From assembly GCA_039707655.1 (NCBI GenBank), contig CM077671.1, forward strand, positions 370,575,220-370,639,219: 64,000 nucleotides of DNA, read 5' to 3'. Source of the DNA: Elymus sibiricus (Eukaryota; Streptophyta; Magnoliopsida; Poales; Poaceae). The position numbers and the translations under genes were made by a program. The notes under the pieces were generated by a model. That model saw only the letters and a program-made list of their open reading frames with translations, searched no databases and was not told the DNA's origin. Shown piece after piece: positions 54,850-64,000 of the stretch (position 1 is its first letter; every line of letters begins with the position of its first letter).

Positions 54850-57010
54850 AATTATTCAGGTTTGTTTAGGCCCTTTTAAACATTTAAAGAATTTTTTAGA
54901 CATTTCATGTGCATAGTTCAAAGTTGAACTGCAGTTAAGCACATACTAGAGTGCACCTGAATGGGTTGAAAATCATCTATTTTTCACTGGATACATGTTT
55001 TGGTCCCATGCAAGAAATAGAAATTACACGAATTCCAAACTTCTCGATATTTTGGCTCGGCCGTAGAATTTGAGAAGACGTGTTTTCAAATTCCAGTAAG
55101 GCCAAATATCGTGAGAAATTCATAAAACTTGGCATGGTGTCATGTCATGGCGCATGTGTGTTGTGGTAAAAACAATGCCTAGTCCGGGACAAGTTTTGGC
55201 ACAAACCTCTTACAAACCGAAGATTCTCACAAGAAGTCATGTGGTTCCGGTATGGAAAGTTCACATTTATGTGCGAAACAACATCCGATGTCTCTTCTCG
55301 CCTTGAATTTATTTCTAGAGTCTCCATAGAGTAACATGAATGTGTCGTGCCAAACAATGGAATCTTACAGAGTTCGTTTGGCATTTTAAGTACATCAATT
55401 GAGTTTTCTAGGCATTCAATGTGCATAATTCAAATTTGATCTATAATCACACGGTCCAGCTCATGAAAATATGTCGAAAAACCATATACGTTCCCCCGGC
55501 TGCATGTTTAGGTCCCACACAAGAAATGGGAATGAATTTCAATATATCATCATCTTCGCTCGACCGCAAACATCGGGAAACTTATTTTTTAAATTCATGT
55601 AAATGCAAACCTCGACAGAAATTTATGAAATTTGGGGGTGCCATCAATTGCCCTGTTGTGTGTGTTGTGGTAAAAAAATTGCCCAATTTTGGACAAGTTT
55701 TGGCACAAAGCCTCTTACAAATTAAACCGAAGGTTCTCACAAGAAAGTCGTGTGTTCCGATAGGGAAAGTTCACATTTTATGTGTGACACAACATCCATT
55801 GTCTTTTCTCGCCTTGAATTTATTTCTGGAGTCACCATAGAGCAACACTTGACAGTCATGCTAAACTGTAGATTTTTTCCAGAGTTCGTGAGACCTATTT
55901 AACACATTAATTGAGTTTTGTAGCCGTTTAATGTGCATATAATTCAAATTTGAACTACAATCACAAGGTCCAACACATGAAAAATAGGTTGAGAAAATAT
56001 ATGCCTTTCCCTGGTTGCATGTTTAGGTCCCACGCAAGAAATGGGAATGGATTTCTAACATCTCATTGACTGTAGGCTCGGCCGCAAACATTGAGATACT
56101 TGGTTTTCAAATTCCCGTAAATCCAAAACTCGTCAGAAATTCATGAAACTTGGCATGGTGTGGTGACAAGGGCACACATATGCCGTGGTAAAAAAATTGT
56201 CCAAATTGGACATGTTCTTGCACGATCCCCTTACAAATCGGAGCTCCTCACAAGAAGCTTTGTGGTTTCAATAGGAAACATTATATATGCATGTCACATA
56301 TGCGGGCGAAAATACATCTGATGCCTCTTCTCCTTGATTTTCTTTATAGAAATGACATAGACATGTTGGTGCGAAGTGCAAAAATATGAATAAATTAAGG
56401 GATCATCTGGCTTTTAAATACATTAATTAAGTTTTCGATGCATTATTTAATGTGCATAATTCAAATTTGATCTACAATCACAAGGCCTGGGGCGGCAAAA
56501 TGGGTTGAAAAATCATATATATGTGTCCTTGGATGCATGTGTTAGGTCACATGCAAGAAATGAGAACGAATTTGAAACATCTAAGCATGTTGGGTCGACC
56601 ACAAACATCGAGAAACTTGGTTTCCAAATTATTGTAAATCCAAAACTCTGTCAGAAATTCATGAAACTTGGAATGGTGTCATGACAAGGCACACATATGC
56701 CGTGGTAAAAAAATACCAACTTGGACATGTTTTGTCACAAGCCTCTTACAAACTGAAGGTTCTCACACAATAAGCTACGTCCAGTGGTTCCGTAATGTCA
56801 CATATGCATGCCACATCTGCGGGTGAAACGACATCCGATGCCTCTTCTCTCCTTCATTTTTTTCTAGAAACAACATAAAGCAATAGGTGTGTACTGCAAA
56901 AATATGAAATTATTAAGGGTTCGTATGCCTTTTTTATACATTAATTGAGTTTTATGTGCATTTAATGTACATAATTCAAATATGAACTACAGTCACAAGA
57001 TCTATGTTGG
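54850..57010. repeat. Tandem array, about four units of 512-519 bp
   Basis: The marker GTGCATA(AT)ATTCAAA occurs at 54909, 55421, 55933, 56452 and 56967, spacings 512, 512, 519 and 515. Each unit repeats in order ACTTGG, CGTCAGAAATTCATGAAACT, TGCCGTGGTAAAAA, TTGGACA, GCCTCTTACAAA, GGTTCTCACAAGAA, CCGATGCCTCTTCTC and TTAATTGAGTTTT. Units are well diverged. No long ORF spans a unit. This is a satellite-like array inside a CACTA element. Confidence 0.92.
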
Positions 57011-58145
57011 GCAGGGCCTCATCATATAAAGCACAAATATGTTTCGGTATTTGTAGTGTCCACTTTGAGAGAAAGAGCAAGCATTATTAATAGCCAACAA
57101 AGGCATTTTGGAACAAAAATCTGTCACGTTACCATCGCAAATGGGCGTATTATTTATAATTCATGGACGTTCTACAGACCATTTACGTGCGGGCCACGTG
57201 TCGCTATCTGTATTGGCAAGGAGGTAGCGTGCGGACATGTGTTTGAGTAGACGGGTGGCGTGCGAGCAGTGTCCTGCGCATGCTCATCGGGGTGACATGT
57301 CCTTTGCCAGTTGTCAAAGACATTTCATACTGAATACCCGTATGCAAACCGAGGGCAATTGTTCCTTCCCTACTAAACCAAGCAAAAATCTGGCGTGAAG
57401 GAATTTTTTTCATTGCGTCATCGCAAACGGTTGTGAATGATGACCCGTGTGCCCTTCCCGATGCTACAACTTGTACTGGTGCTAACTGGTGAGGTTGCCA
57501 TGCATGAAAAAATCTGATGTGGGAAGGTAATTAAGGAGAGATATGAGTTTGGTGACCACATGAAGAAACAATGCCAAGCGCGTGAACCTTGGCAAAACAC
57601 TTAAATGAAGGAAACTCACCAATGCATGCAAGAGTTTAGTTGCTAAATCATTAAATGAAGGGACCTCAACAACAATGCTTTGTGGACTTGAGTTGCTAAG
57701 ACATTTAATACACTAAGCACCGCAAGTAAGCATCGATCGATGCATTGGCAACAGGAGTCAGGTAAGATTTGAATCTGTCATATTGGTAAATTTTCATTTG
57801 TCAAATTGGAAACATTGAGATTTGTCCAATTTTGCAGGAACAAAATCACTATTACGGTGCAATTTTGCAACTGAAATTCAGTAAAGATAGATTTCATTCA
57901 TAGATCAAGCATTGGTCTTTGTACAAAACAGTTCAACTCGACAGCTGAATCGAACAAACTTTTCCCCATTTGTTGCCAACCACGTACTGAAATAGCTAGT
58001 TCAACTATATATAGTAGCTAATTTAAAGTAGGTGGGACAGTTCAATCATATCTATAGTTAGATGAATTGAACAAAATAGCCCCTAAATACTACTCCGGAG
58101 GGGCTTCGTGCTACTGCCAGCAGCCTTCACCTCTGCCGAGCGCGT
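57011..58145. other. CACTA-2 spacer, no gene recognised
   Basis: Mixed AT-rich DNA with scattered CGCAAACGG motifs (57422-57430). Short open frames have no family support. The stretch 57840-58090 has a repeated CAACTGAA / TTCAACTATA flavour without clear periodicity. Confidence 0.5.
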
Positions 58146-58790
58146 TCAGTAAGAGGTAGAGGAAGAGAAGCCTATCGATGAGCTGGAGGAGTCGAATTCG
58201 TCGGCTGCCGCCGCTGCCCTCCGCCGCTCCTGACACGCCTCCTCGAAGCGGCGGGACTCAGCGTAGATCTCCTCATTCCGCGCCATAGCTGCGGCATCTG
58301 CTGCGGCCATGGTGGCGGTGAGCCTCTTTGCGTCCTCGACCTGGCGCTCCTCCTCCTCATGTAGGAAGTTGATGTAGCACGCTAGGCCACTGATGCAAAA
58401 GCCGAGCGGCTGTGCTTCGGCGGCGGCCTCCTCCCGCCTTTGGACCGCGGTGGCGGAGTGGGTGATGGCCCCGGCGGCTGACCGTGGGGTGGCTGCCAAG
58501 GCGGACGCTGGTGTGGTGCCAGCCAAGGAGGCAGCTGGTGGGGTGGCTAAAACGGCGGCCGGTGATGGGGTGGGGGCCATGACGGTTGCCAGCAGCAGCT
58601 GCCTTCGGGCAAATGTGGAGGAGCATGCAGTGGGTGCCGTGCGCACAGCCAACAAGGACGCCACACACACCACACGCTTCCGGGTACTGTGCCGCCGACG
58701 TGGTGCAGCCTCCCAGCTGGAGCTGCCCTCTGACGGAGTGGCGGAGCGACGACGACGGATAGGTGCCATTGGCGATTGGGGGAGAAGCAA
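58146..58790 (-). CDS. Ala/Arg-rich ORF of CACTA-2 (second)
   Basis: An open frame from 58790 with a better start at 58769 (MAPIRRRRSATPSEGSSSWE), stop at 58146. The N terminus is basic (PRRRHSTRKRV), which could be a nuclear signal. The middle is Ala/Thr/Pro-rich. The C-terminal third is a charged helix (FLHEEEERQVEDAKRLTATM, IYAESRRFEEACQERRRAAA) ending in a Ser tail. The layout (basic N terminus, Ala-rich body, charged end) is like the ORFs at 46038 and 53935, which suggests related cargo or one accessory type, although I cannot align them. No function is known. Confidence 0.4.
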   Translation of the reverse strand: MLLPQSPMAPIRRRRSATPSEGSSSWEAAPRRRHSTRKRVVCVASLLAVRTAPTACSSTFARRQLLLATVMAPTPSPAAVLATPPAASLAGTTPASALAATPRSAAGAITHSATAVQRREEAAAEAQPLGFCISGLACYINFLHEEEERQVEDAKRLTATMAAADAAAMARNEEIYAESRRFEEACQERRRAAAAADEFDSSSSSIGFSSSTSY

Positions 58791-59126
58791 ACTTGGGAAG
58801 CCACGGGTAGGGAGGGGATGAATGCGATGTGGAGGCGCCGGCCGTGAGGGTTTATAAAGTAGGAGGCCAAGGCAAGCCGGGCGGGAAGCTTGCGCGCGTT
58901 CCTGCGCGGTTGCACAGGAACGGGAAGCCCAAAAGAAACACTACGCGCTCCCGAAGCATTGGGTGATTGGGGGATTTCAGCGAGCCGGGCGGGAAGCTTG
59001 CGCGGGAACCTGCGCGCTCCCGAAGCGTGCACTGGAATCCTCGGGCGGCAACGCGGTGACAAGACGGGACGGAGGTAGGAGAAATAAGTACACAAACGGT
59101 TAATAAAAAACCCATTTGCGTTTTAC
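58791..59126. other. GC-rich flank with a direct repeat
   Basis: A unit AGCCGGGCGGGAAGCTTGCG occurs at about 58875 and 58982 with CCTGCGCG and CTCCCGAAGC following each. This is a local duplication of about 107 bp. It is probably the promoter side of the Ala/Arg-rich ORF. Confidence 0.55.
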
Positions 59127-59128
59127 TA

Positions 59129-59379
59129 CTCCCTCCGGTCCTTCTGCATATAAGTTTTGTCCGAAGTCAAAGTATCTCTACTTTGACTAAACTTATAGAA
59201 AAAAATATCAACATTCACAATGCCAAATCAATATTATTAGATTCATTATGAAATGTAGTTTCATAAAATATATATTCGATATTATAGATGTTGATATGTT
59301 TTAATATATATTCGGTCAAACTTTACAAAGTTTTACTTGACCCAAATCTAATACGCCGAGTAAAAAGGACAGGAGGGAG
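59129..59379. mobile_element. Stowaway MITE (Tc1/mariner), TSD TA
   Basis: It begins CTCCCTCCGGTCC and ends GGACAGGAGGGAG with TA on both sides (59127-59128, 59380-59381). It is 251 bp and AT-rich inside. This is the classic Stowaway terminal repeat of grasses. No coding capacity. It lies upstream of the exonuclease gene. Confidence 0.92.
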
Positions 59380-59381
59380 TA

Positions 59382-59742
59382 CATAGCAAATGGTCGTTCT
59401 GTACGCATCGTCGCGAATTAATCTACGCATGAGGCGGTTGATGCGGCCGCGGCGCGCAGTGCTCGCATCCGTGCACGCTCGCTCTGCAGGCGTCCACACG
59501 CGAACAGTCACGTACTTTCGAGGCACCATATGCATGCGAACGCGGTTGTGCCGCTCCCGGTGCCACCATGCAGTTAAGCGCTGCAAAAACTGCCATGCGG
59601 ACGTGCCGAAATTCCAGGTTGTCTGACGCAATTTATTCCCGCGGCCATTTACCTTCATCTCTTCCACCTTCCGATCATGCAACACAACACAAGAAGCACA
59701 CCCACGATCTCTTCATCGCTTCAACCTTCCCATGCGGATCCA
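59382..59742 (+). promoter_or_regulatory. Likely promoter/5' UTR captured with the exonuclease gene
   Basis: GC-rich sequence (CATGAGGCGG, GCGGCCGCGGCGCGCAG) is followed by a CA-rich leader (CACAACACAAGAAGCACACCC) up to the ATG. It is unlike the rest of CACTA-2 and resembles a plant gene leader. Confidence 0.35.
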
Positions 59743-60412
59743 ATGGCGGCTGCCGGCGCCGAGCGGCAGTTCACCAAAATTGTCAAAGTGGACACCCACA
59801 TCAGGAAGACAGCTCTCGGTGGTGTACACCAACGACCCGGTCGTGGTGGTAAACTCCATCAACACGTTGGAGCAGCTTCTTGTTGAGGATGACAAGTACA
59901 AAGTGGTCGGCTTCGACCTCGAGTATACCGGTGGTCGTGTCGGGCATGATCAGAAGGTTGCCGTCATCCAGTTGTGTGTGTGCCATCATGTGCTCGTCTA
60001 CCACTACTGCCTGGCCACAAGTCCTTGCGAGCGTTTCACCAGGTTTGTCAACAGCCCCGACTACAGGTTCGCAACGGTGGACACCACGAACGATCTAAAG
60101 GTACTCAAGACTACGGGCTTGTCCTGCAAGAAGCTTGTCAACATCCAAGGTCAGTACAGGGTCTGGGGTGGCGAGAAGAAGAAGTAGAAGGACTCCCTGG
60201 TTGACCTCGTTGCGGCCATCATCAACCCCTACTACAAAGACATGAAGGTTGAGTGCCACAAAGACAAGTCCGCCTGGCACAAGGCCTGGTTGAACGAACT
60301 GGATGAAGAACACATCAAGTACGCGGCAAAGGACGCATACACAAGCTACGAGATGTACAGGAGGATCATTGATATGAGGAAGTGCCTCCTTCCTACAGAC
60401 GGCGAGGGATAG
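59743..60412 (+). pseudogene. DEDDy 3'-5' exonuclease (WRN-like domain) carried by CACTA-2
   Basis: The ATG at 59743 (MAAAGAERQFTKIVKVDTHI) leads, after a one-base change near 59815, into SVVYTNDPVVVV. Exo I is VVGFDLEYTG (Asp and Glu). Exo II is around VDTTNDLKVL, and Exo III is YAAKDAYTSYEMYRRI with the Tyr and Asp of the DEDDy type. Supporting segments are VAVIQLCV and VLVYHY. The enzyme class trims 3' ends of DNA or RNA. An in-frame TAG at 60185 follows the EKKK stretch, and the frame goes on to the natural stop at 60410-60412. About 220 residues is right for a stand-alone exonuclease domain. It runs opposite to the element's own direction. Two lesions make it inactive. Confidence 0.8.
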
Positions 60413-61159
60413 CCACAAGCAGAGCAGTGTCGGCAACCATCGTCAGAAGAACAGTATGATTTGCTAATCGTCTACTTCTTATAAACTTATATTGAGGAAT
60501 GTATATGTGTTTTGTAGTCACTTATGTAACTGGTTATTCAAGTTGGTTATGCAATATTAATGTAGGTGTTCTGTAGACAGAGCATATAGATGTGCAAACA
60601 GAGCAATTCACATCTCATACAATTATTAGCAGCAATCGTCTACCCACAACACACACGGGTTGTCAGGATGAATCGTTTGGGTTATTTTTGGTCTTCCCAC
60701 ACAATTCTGATGAATGAACTGTTTGTCGGGTACCCACAACACACACGGTTGTCAGGATGAATTGTTTGGGTTATTATTGGTCTTCCCAAGCAATTCTGAT
60801 GAATGAACTGTTTGCCAGGTATCACACATGCCTTCTTAGGCTAACTCGATTGTGTTCTGCTGGATCAGTGCAAACAGTTTGCCTGAGTGAACTGTATGCC
60901 GCACTACGCACACGTATGTAGTTTGTTAACCATTTCTGTTATGTTCCACAATCACAAACAAATCGTAAGAACAAACCGTCTGCCGTAGATCACACACACA
61001 ACTATTTTCTGAATCGTATTTTATGGATCCTCTATCGCGCACGGTTTTCGTCATTGTAGGCAGAGCTTGAACTATACCGTTTGTGATTGATGGATCACAC
61101 ACAGTTTTGTCGAAGGGTCTCTGATTGCTGTGTCGTCTTTGGACCATCCTGCAGTAGTG
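60413..61159 (-). repeat. Right subterminal and terminal region of CACTA-2
   Basis: A 107-bp direct repeat (CACACACGG, TTGTCAGGATGAATTGTTTG, CAATTCTGATGAATGAACTG) occurs at about 60640-60730 and 60731-60810. GTTTGCC, CGTTTGTGATTG and CACACACAGTTTTG motifs follow to the CACTA end. The last 60 bp match the start of CACTA-1. Confidence 0.82.
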
Positions 61160-61162
61160 CCA

Positions 61163-61874
61163 TCATATACTTATTACTCCACAATGCCTTCCCTTAGGCC
61201 CAAATATATGGTGAAGTGTCATGTAGTCAACGTTCACATGACACCACTAAAGGAAGCAACAACATACATATCATCAAAATATCGAACGAATACCAACTTC
61301 ACCTGATTACTTATAACAAGACTTCTCCCATGTCCTCGAGAACAAAACTAACTACTCACAAATCATTACCATGTTCAAGATCAGAGGTGTAATGAATATG
61401 ATAAAGGATCTGAACATATTATCTTCCACCAAATAAACCAACAAGCATCAAGTACAAGATGTAATCAACACTACTAGTAACCCACAGGTACTAATCTGAG
61501 GTTTTGAGTCAAAGATTGAGTACGAGAGATGAACTAGGGTTTGAGATGAGATGGTGCTGGTGAAGATGTTAATGAAGATTGGCCCTCCCATGAAGGAGGA
61601 AGCGTTGGTGATGACGATGGTTTCGATTTCCCCCTCTCGGAGGGAAGTTTCCCCGGGAGAATCTCTCTGCCGGAGAGCAAAAGGGCTCCTGCCCAGGTTT
61701 CCGCCTCGAGACGGCGACGCTTCATTCCGAAAGTATCCTCCTGATTTTTTTCTAGGTAAAAACCCTTCATATAGCAAAAGAGGGCCATCGGAGGCTGCCT
61801 GTGGGCCTCCCAAGACATCAGGGCACGCCCTAGGGGGGTGGGCGCGCCCTGTTACCTTGGGAGCAATAGGTGGC
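61163..61874 (-). mobile_element. 5' LTR of element D, second part
   Basis: It continues the LTR cut at 44050. It contains a long GC palindrome at 61808-61863 (CTCCCAAG...CAGGGCACGCCC with GGGCGCGCCCTG...CTTGGGAG). The U3 start is missing because a type-A LTR begins at 61875. Confidence 0.78.
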
Positions 61875-62194
61875 TGATGTCTGTGATCCGCGTTGGATTT
61901 TCCGCGAAGAGGAACGGGTAATTGCAGCACAAACGGATAAGTATTTCTCCTAGTTAAGAACCAAGGTTTATCGAACCAATAGGAGTAGCACGCAACCACC
62001 GTCTTTAGCGACTGCACACAAAAGAGCAAACACTTGCACCCAACGCGGGTAAGAGGGTTGTCAATCCCCTTGGACTCGCTATTTGCAAGCAAGTGAAACA
62101 AGTACATAGTAATGGATAATTGCAAAATAAAATAAAAGATAAATAAAGGCAGCGAGGTATTTGAAAGCATTTTGTAATTTATAAGTGAGATGAC
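61875..62194 (-). mobile_element. Type-A LTR fragment (3' end of LTR)
   Basis: TGATGTCTGTGATCCGCG matches the terminus of the element A LTRs (TGATACTTGTGATCTGCG). The fragment is alignable until 62194, where a type-B LTR starts. Its remainder is expected outside the window. Confidence 0.85.
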
Positions 62195-63765
62195 TGACGT
62201 GGCTTGAGACTGCGTCGGTATTTCCCCAAAGAGGAAGGGATGATGCAGCACAACGACGGTAAGTATTTCCCTCGGTTATGAAACCAAGGTTATCGAACCA
62301 GTAGGAGGATCACCACCACCCAATAAGCAGCACCTGCACACAAACAACAAATACTTGCAACCCAACGCGAAAGAGAGGTCGTCAATCTCTACGGTAATAA
62401 GATAGATTAGGTGGTGATAGATAGGAGAGATAGATCTCTCAAGAACACAAATAAAAAGAGTAAATATGCAGCAATATATTTTTGGGTTTTTGGTTTTGTA
62501 GATCTAAAAACAAAGATTGCAAAAACGTAGATTGGAAAGCAATATGATGGAAAAGTAGACCCGGGGGCCGTAGGGTTCACTAGTGGCTTCTCTCATGAGT
62601 ATAGCGCACGGTGGGTGAACAAATTACTGTTGGGCAATTGTTAGAAAATCGAATAGTCATGACGATATCCAAGGCGATGATCATTATATAGGCATCACAT
62701 CCAAGATAGATAGACCGACTCCTGTCTGCATCTACCTCTATTACTCCACACATCGAACGCTATCCATCATGCATCTAGTGTATTAAGTTCATGGAAAATG
62801 GAGTAATGCAATAAGAACGATGACATGATGTAGACAAGATCTATTCATGTAGGAATAGACCCCATCTTGTTATCCTTAATAGCAACAATACATGCGTGTC
62901 TTGCTGCACCTTCTGTCACTGGGAAAGAACACCGCAAGATAGAACCAATCACAAAGCACCTCTTCCCATGGCAAGAAAAATCGATCTAGTCGGCCTAACT
63001 AAACCAAAGATTCGAAGAAGAAATACGATGCTATAAGCAATCATGCATATAAGAGATCAAAGAAGACTCAAATAATATTCATGGATAGAAACTGACCATG
63101 AACTCAAAATTCATCGGATCCCAACAAACACACCGCAAAAGTTTACATCAAATAGATCTCCAAGAGACCATTGTATCGAGCATCATAAGAGTGAGAGAAG
63201 AAGCCATCTAGCTACTGCCTACGGACCCGTAGGTCTATGGTGGACTACTCACGCATCATCGGAGAGGCACCTATGAGGAAGATGAACCCCTCTGTGATGG
63301 TGTTTAGATTGGATCTCACGGTTCTGGAACTTGCGGCGGCTGGAATTGTGTTTCGTCGACTCCTCTAGGGTTTTCCGAATATTTGAGAATTTATAGGCAT
63401 CAGAGGCGGTGCGGAAGAGGGCCGAGGAGGGCACAACCCATCAGGGTGTGCCGGGGCCCCCCTGGCGCGGCCTGGTGGGTTGTGCTCTCCACAGCCCACC
63501 TCTCCGGCAGTTGTTTGGCCCACTGGGTGTCTTCTGGTCCAGAAAAATTCTCCAAAGAGTTTCGTCGCGGTTGGACTCCATTTGGTATTGATTTTCTACG
63601 AAGTAAAAAACAAGCAAAAATAGCAACTGGCACTTTGGCACTATGTCAATAGGTTAGTCCCAAAAAATGATATAAAGTTGTAATAAAATGATTGTAAAAC
63701 ATCCAAGAATGGTAATATAAAAGCATGGAACAAGCAAAAATTATAGATATGTTGGAGACATATCA
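62195..63765 (-). mobile_element. 3' LTR of a second type-B element (B2), element continues off the right edge
   Basis: 1571 bp, TGACGTGGCTTGAGACTGCG to GGAGACATATCA. It is followed directly by a polypurine tract and internal sequence, so it is not a solo LTR. It matches the B1 LTRs closely. The palindrome is at about 63430-63495, with reverse TATA at 63390-63395. Confidence 0.9.
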
Positions 63766-64000
63766 GCATCCCCAAGCTTAATTCCTACTCGTCCTCGAGT
63801 ACGTAAATGATAAAAACAGAATTTTTGATGTGGAATGCTGCCTAACATGTTCATCATATTCTTTTCTTTTGTATAGCATGGACATTTGGACTTATAATGA
63901 TTCAAAGCAATAGTCTAGTTTTAACATAATGACTTCAATACTCAAGTATGTCAACAAGCAACCATGTCTTTCAAAATATCAACACTAAAGAAAGTTATCC
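63766..64000 (-). mobile_element. Internal 3' end of element B2, truncated by the window
   Basis: GCATCCCCAAGCTTA (tract, minus strand) is followed by sequence nearly identical to 48236-48450 of B1. No ORF lies in this part. Confidence 0.85.

Larger units (their letters stand above)
44051..61159 (-). mobile_element. CACTA transposon 2, no transposase, gene cargo (TSD CCA)
   Basis: The left end is CACCAGTGCAGCCATGTG. The right end, read on the minus strand, is CACTACTGCAGGATGGTC. CCA flanks both (44048-44050, 61160-61162). Its right end matches the left end of CACTA-1, so it is inverted relative to it. No TNP2 or second-gene motifs occur, so it would depend on a relative for mobility. It contains element B1 and a Stowaway MITE, a B3-like gene, three small ORFs, an exonuclease gene and a long tandem array. 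Without B1 it is about 10.3 kb. Confidence 0.87.
1..61874 (-). mobile_element. Athila-like Gypsy LTR retrotransposon D, heavily interrupted, 3' end off the left edge
   Basis: On the minus strand the order is 5' LTR, primer-binding site, gag, protease, RT, RNase H, integrase, then a short downstream ORF region. This is the Gypsy order. The integrase motifs and a primer site of the tRNA-Asp type (TGGTGTCGTTGCCAGGGA) suggest the Athila branch. The body was split by a solo LTR (455-2060), element A (4215-40380) and CACTA-2 (44051-61159). Joining the pol pieces across A restores one continuous reading frame, which shows that D is the host and A the guest. The 3' LTR is beyond position 1. The start of the 5' LTR is lost where a type-A LTR begins at 61875. 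Several frames are broken, so the copy is dead. Confidence 0.85.

Noticed and set aside
54850..57010. CRISPR-like or short-spacer array
   Set aside because: Units are over 500 bp, diverged throughout, with no constant short repeat and unique spacers. The sequence is plant nuclear DNA.
58393..59095. Plus- and minus-strand alternative frames around the Ala/Arg-rich ORF
   Set aside because: Same GC-rich mirror effect. They have no better start, no motif, and some run into the promoter repeat.
59743..60412. The exonuclease as an ordinary host gene
   Set aside because: It lies between CACTA-2 landmarks, has a frameshift and an in-frame stop, and the CCA duplication shows that the whole segment moved as a transposon.
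5215..61159. A single 56-kb CACTA element, because the left end at 5215 and the right end at 61159 match each other well
   Set aside because: Flanking triplets TAT and CCA do not match. Each end finds its proper partner with a perfect TSD (5215 with 32483, 44051 with 61159), and host sequences rejoin correctly only in that pairing.

Overview
The window is repeat-dense plant nuclear DNA, most likely Triticeae (wheat, Aegilops or barley relatives). The evidence is the repeat content: long Gypsy LTRs beginning TGATACGTCTCCAACGTATC, a Copia LTR of the Angela/BARE/WIS type, two large CACTA transposons and a Stowaway MITE. I see no intact host gene, no rRNA or tRNA gene and no CRISPR. All coding sequence found is transposon-encoded, transposon-captured or decayed.

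Layout. Almost the whole window (1 to about 61.9 kb) is the body of one Athila-like Gypsy retrotransposon (D, minus strand) that has been pushed apart by later insertions. Its pol gene lies at 2.5-4.2 kb and 40.4-42 kb, its gag at 42.7-43.4 kb, and its 5' LTR at 43.5-44.05 kb plus 61.2-61.9 kb. Inserted in D are: a solo LTR (455-2060, TSD ATGAC); a gag-protease-only Gypsy element A (4215-40380, minus, TSD CTCTT); CACTA element 2 (44051-61159, TSD CCA); and, at the right edge, a type-A LTR fragment broken by a type-B element that leaves the window. Inside A's 3' LTR sits CACTA element 1 (5215-32483, TSD TAT). Inside CACTA-1 sit a Copia solo LTR (6009-8160), a type-B solo LTR (9510-20659) that itself holds a complete gag-protease element C (9769-19337), and a small solo LTR (21831-22512) inside the transposase gene. 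CACTA-2 holds element B1 (46644-53420), which has no gag or pol. The deepest stack is five levels: D > A > CACTA-1 > type-B solo LTR > C.

CACTA-1 encodes a TNP2-type transposase (broken), an En/Spm-type second protein followed by a Ulp1-like cysteine protease (broken), and two genes on the opposite strand near its 5' end: an acidic protein and a GRF zinc-finger/membrane protein. CACTA-2 belongs to the same TIR family in inverted orientation. It lacks a transposase but carries several gene-like cargoes: a B3-like DNA-binding protein, a 163-residue ORF ending in a SUMO-interacting-like motif, two Ala-rich ORFs, a DEDDy 3'-5' exonuclease of the WRN type, and a tandem array of about 515-bp units.

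How parts work together. D alone once had a full gag-PR-RT-RH-INT set, but its RT active site is altered and several frames are broken. A and C keep only gag-PR and B1 has only a family-specific ORF, so all would need a partner in trans. A and B1 share a 3' internal backbone with different coding modules. Most LTRs carry a GC-rich palindrome just upstream of a TATA box. Family names are kept generic because assigning them needs a repeat-library comparison.
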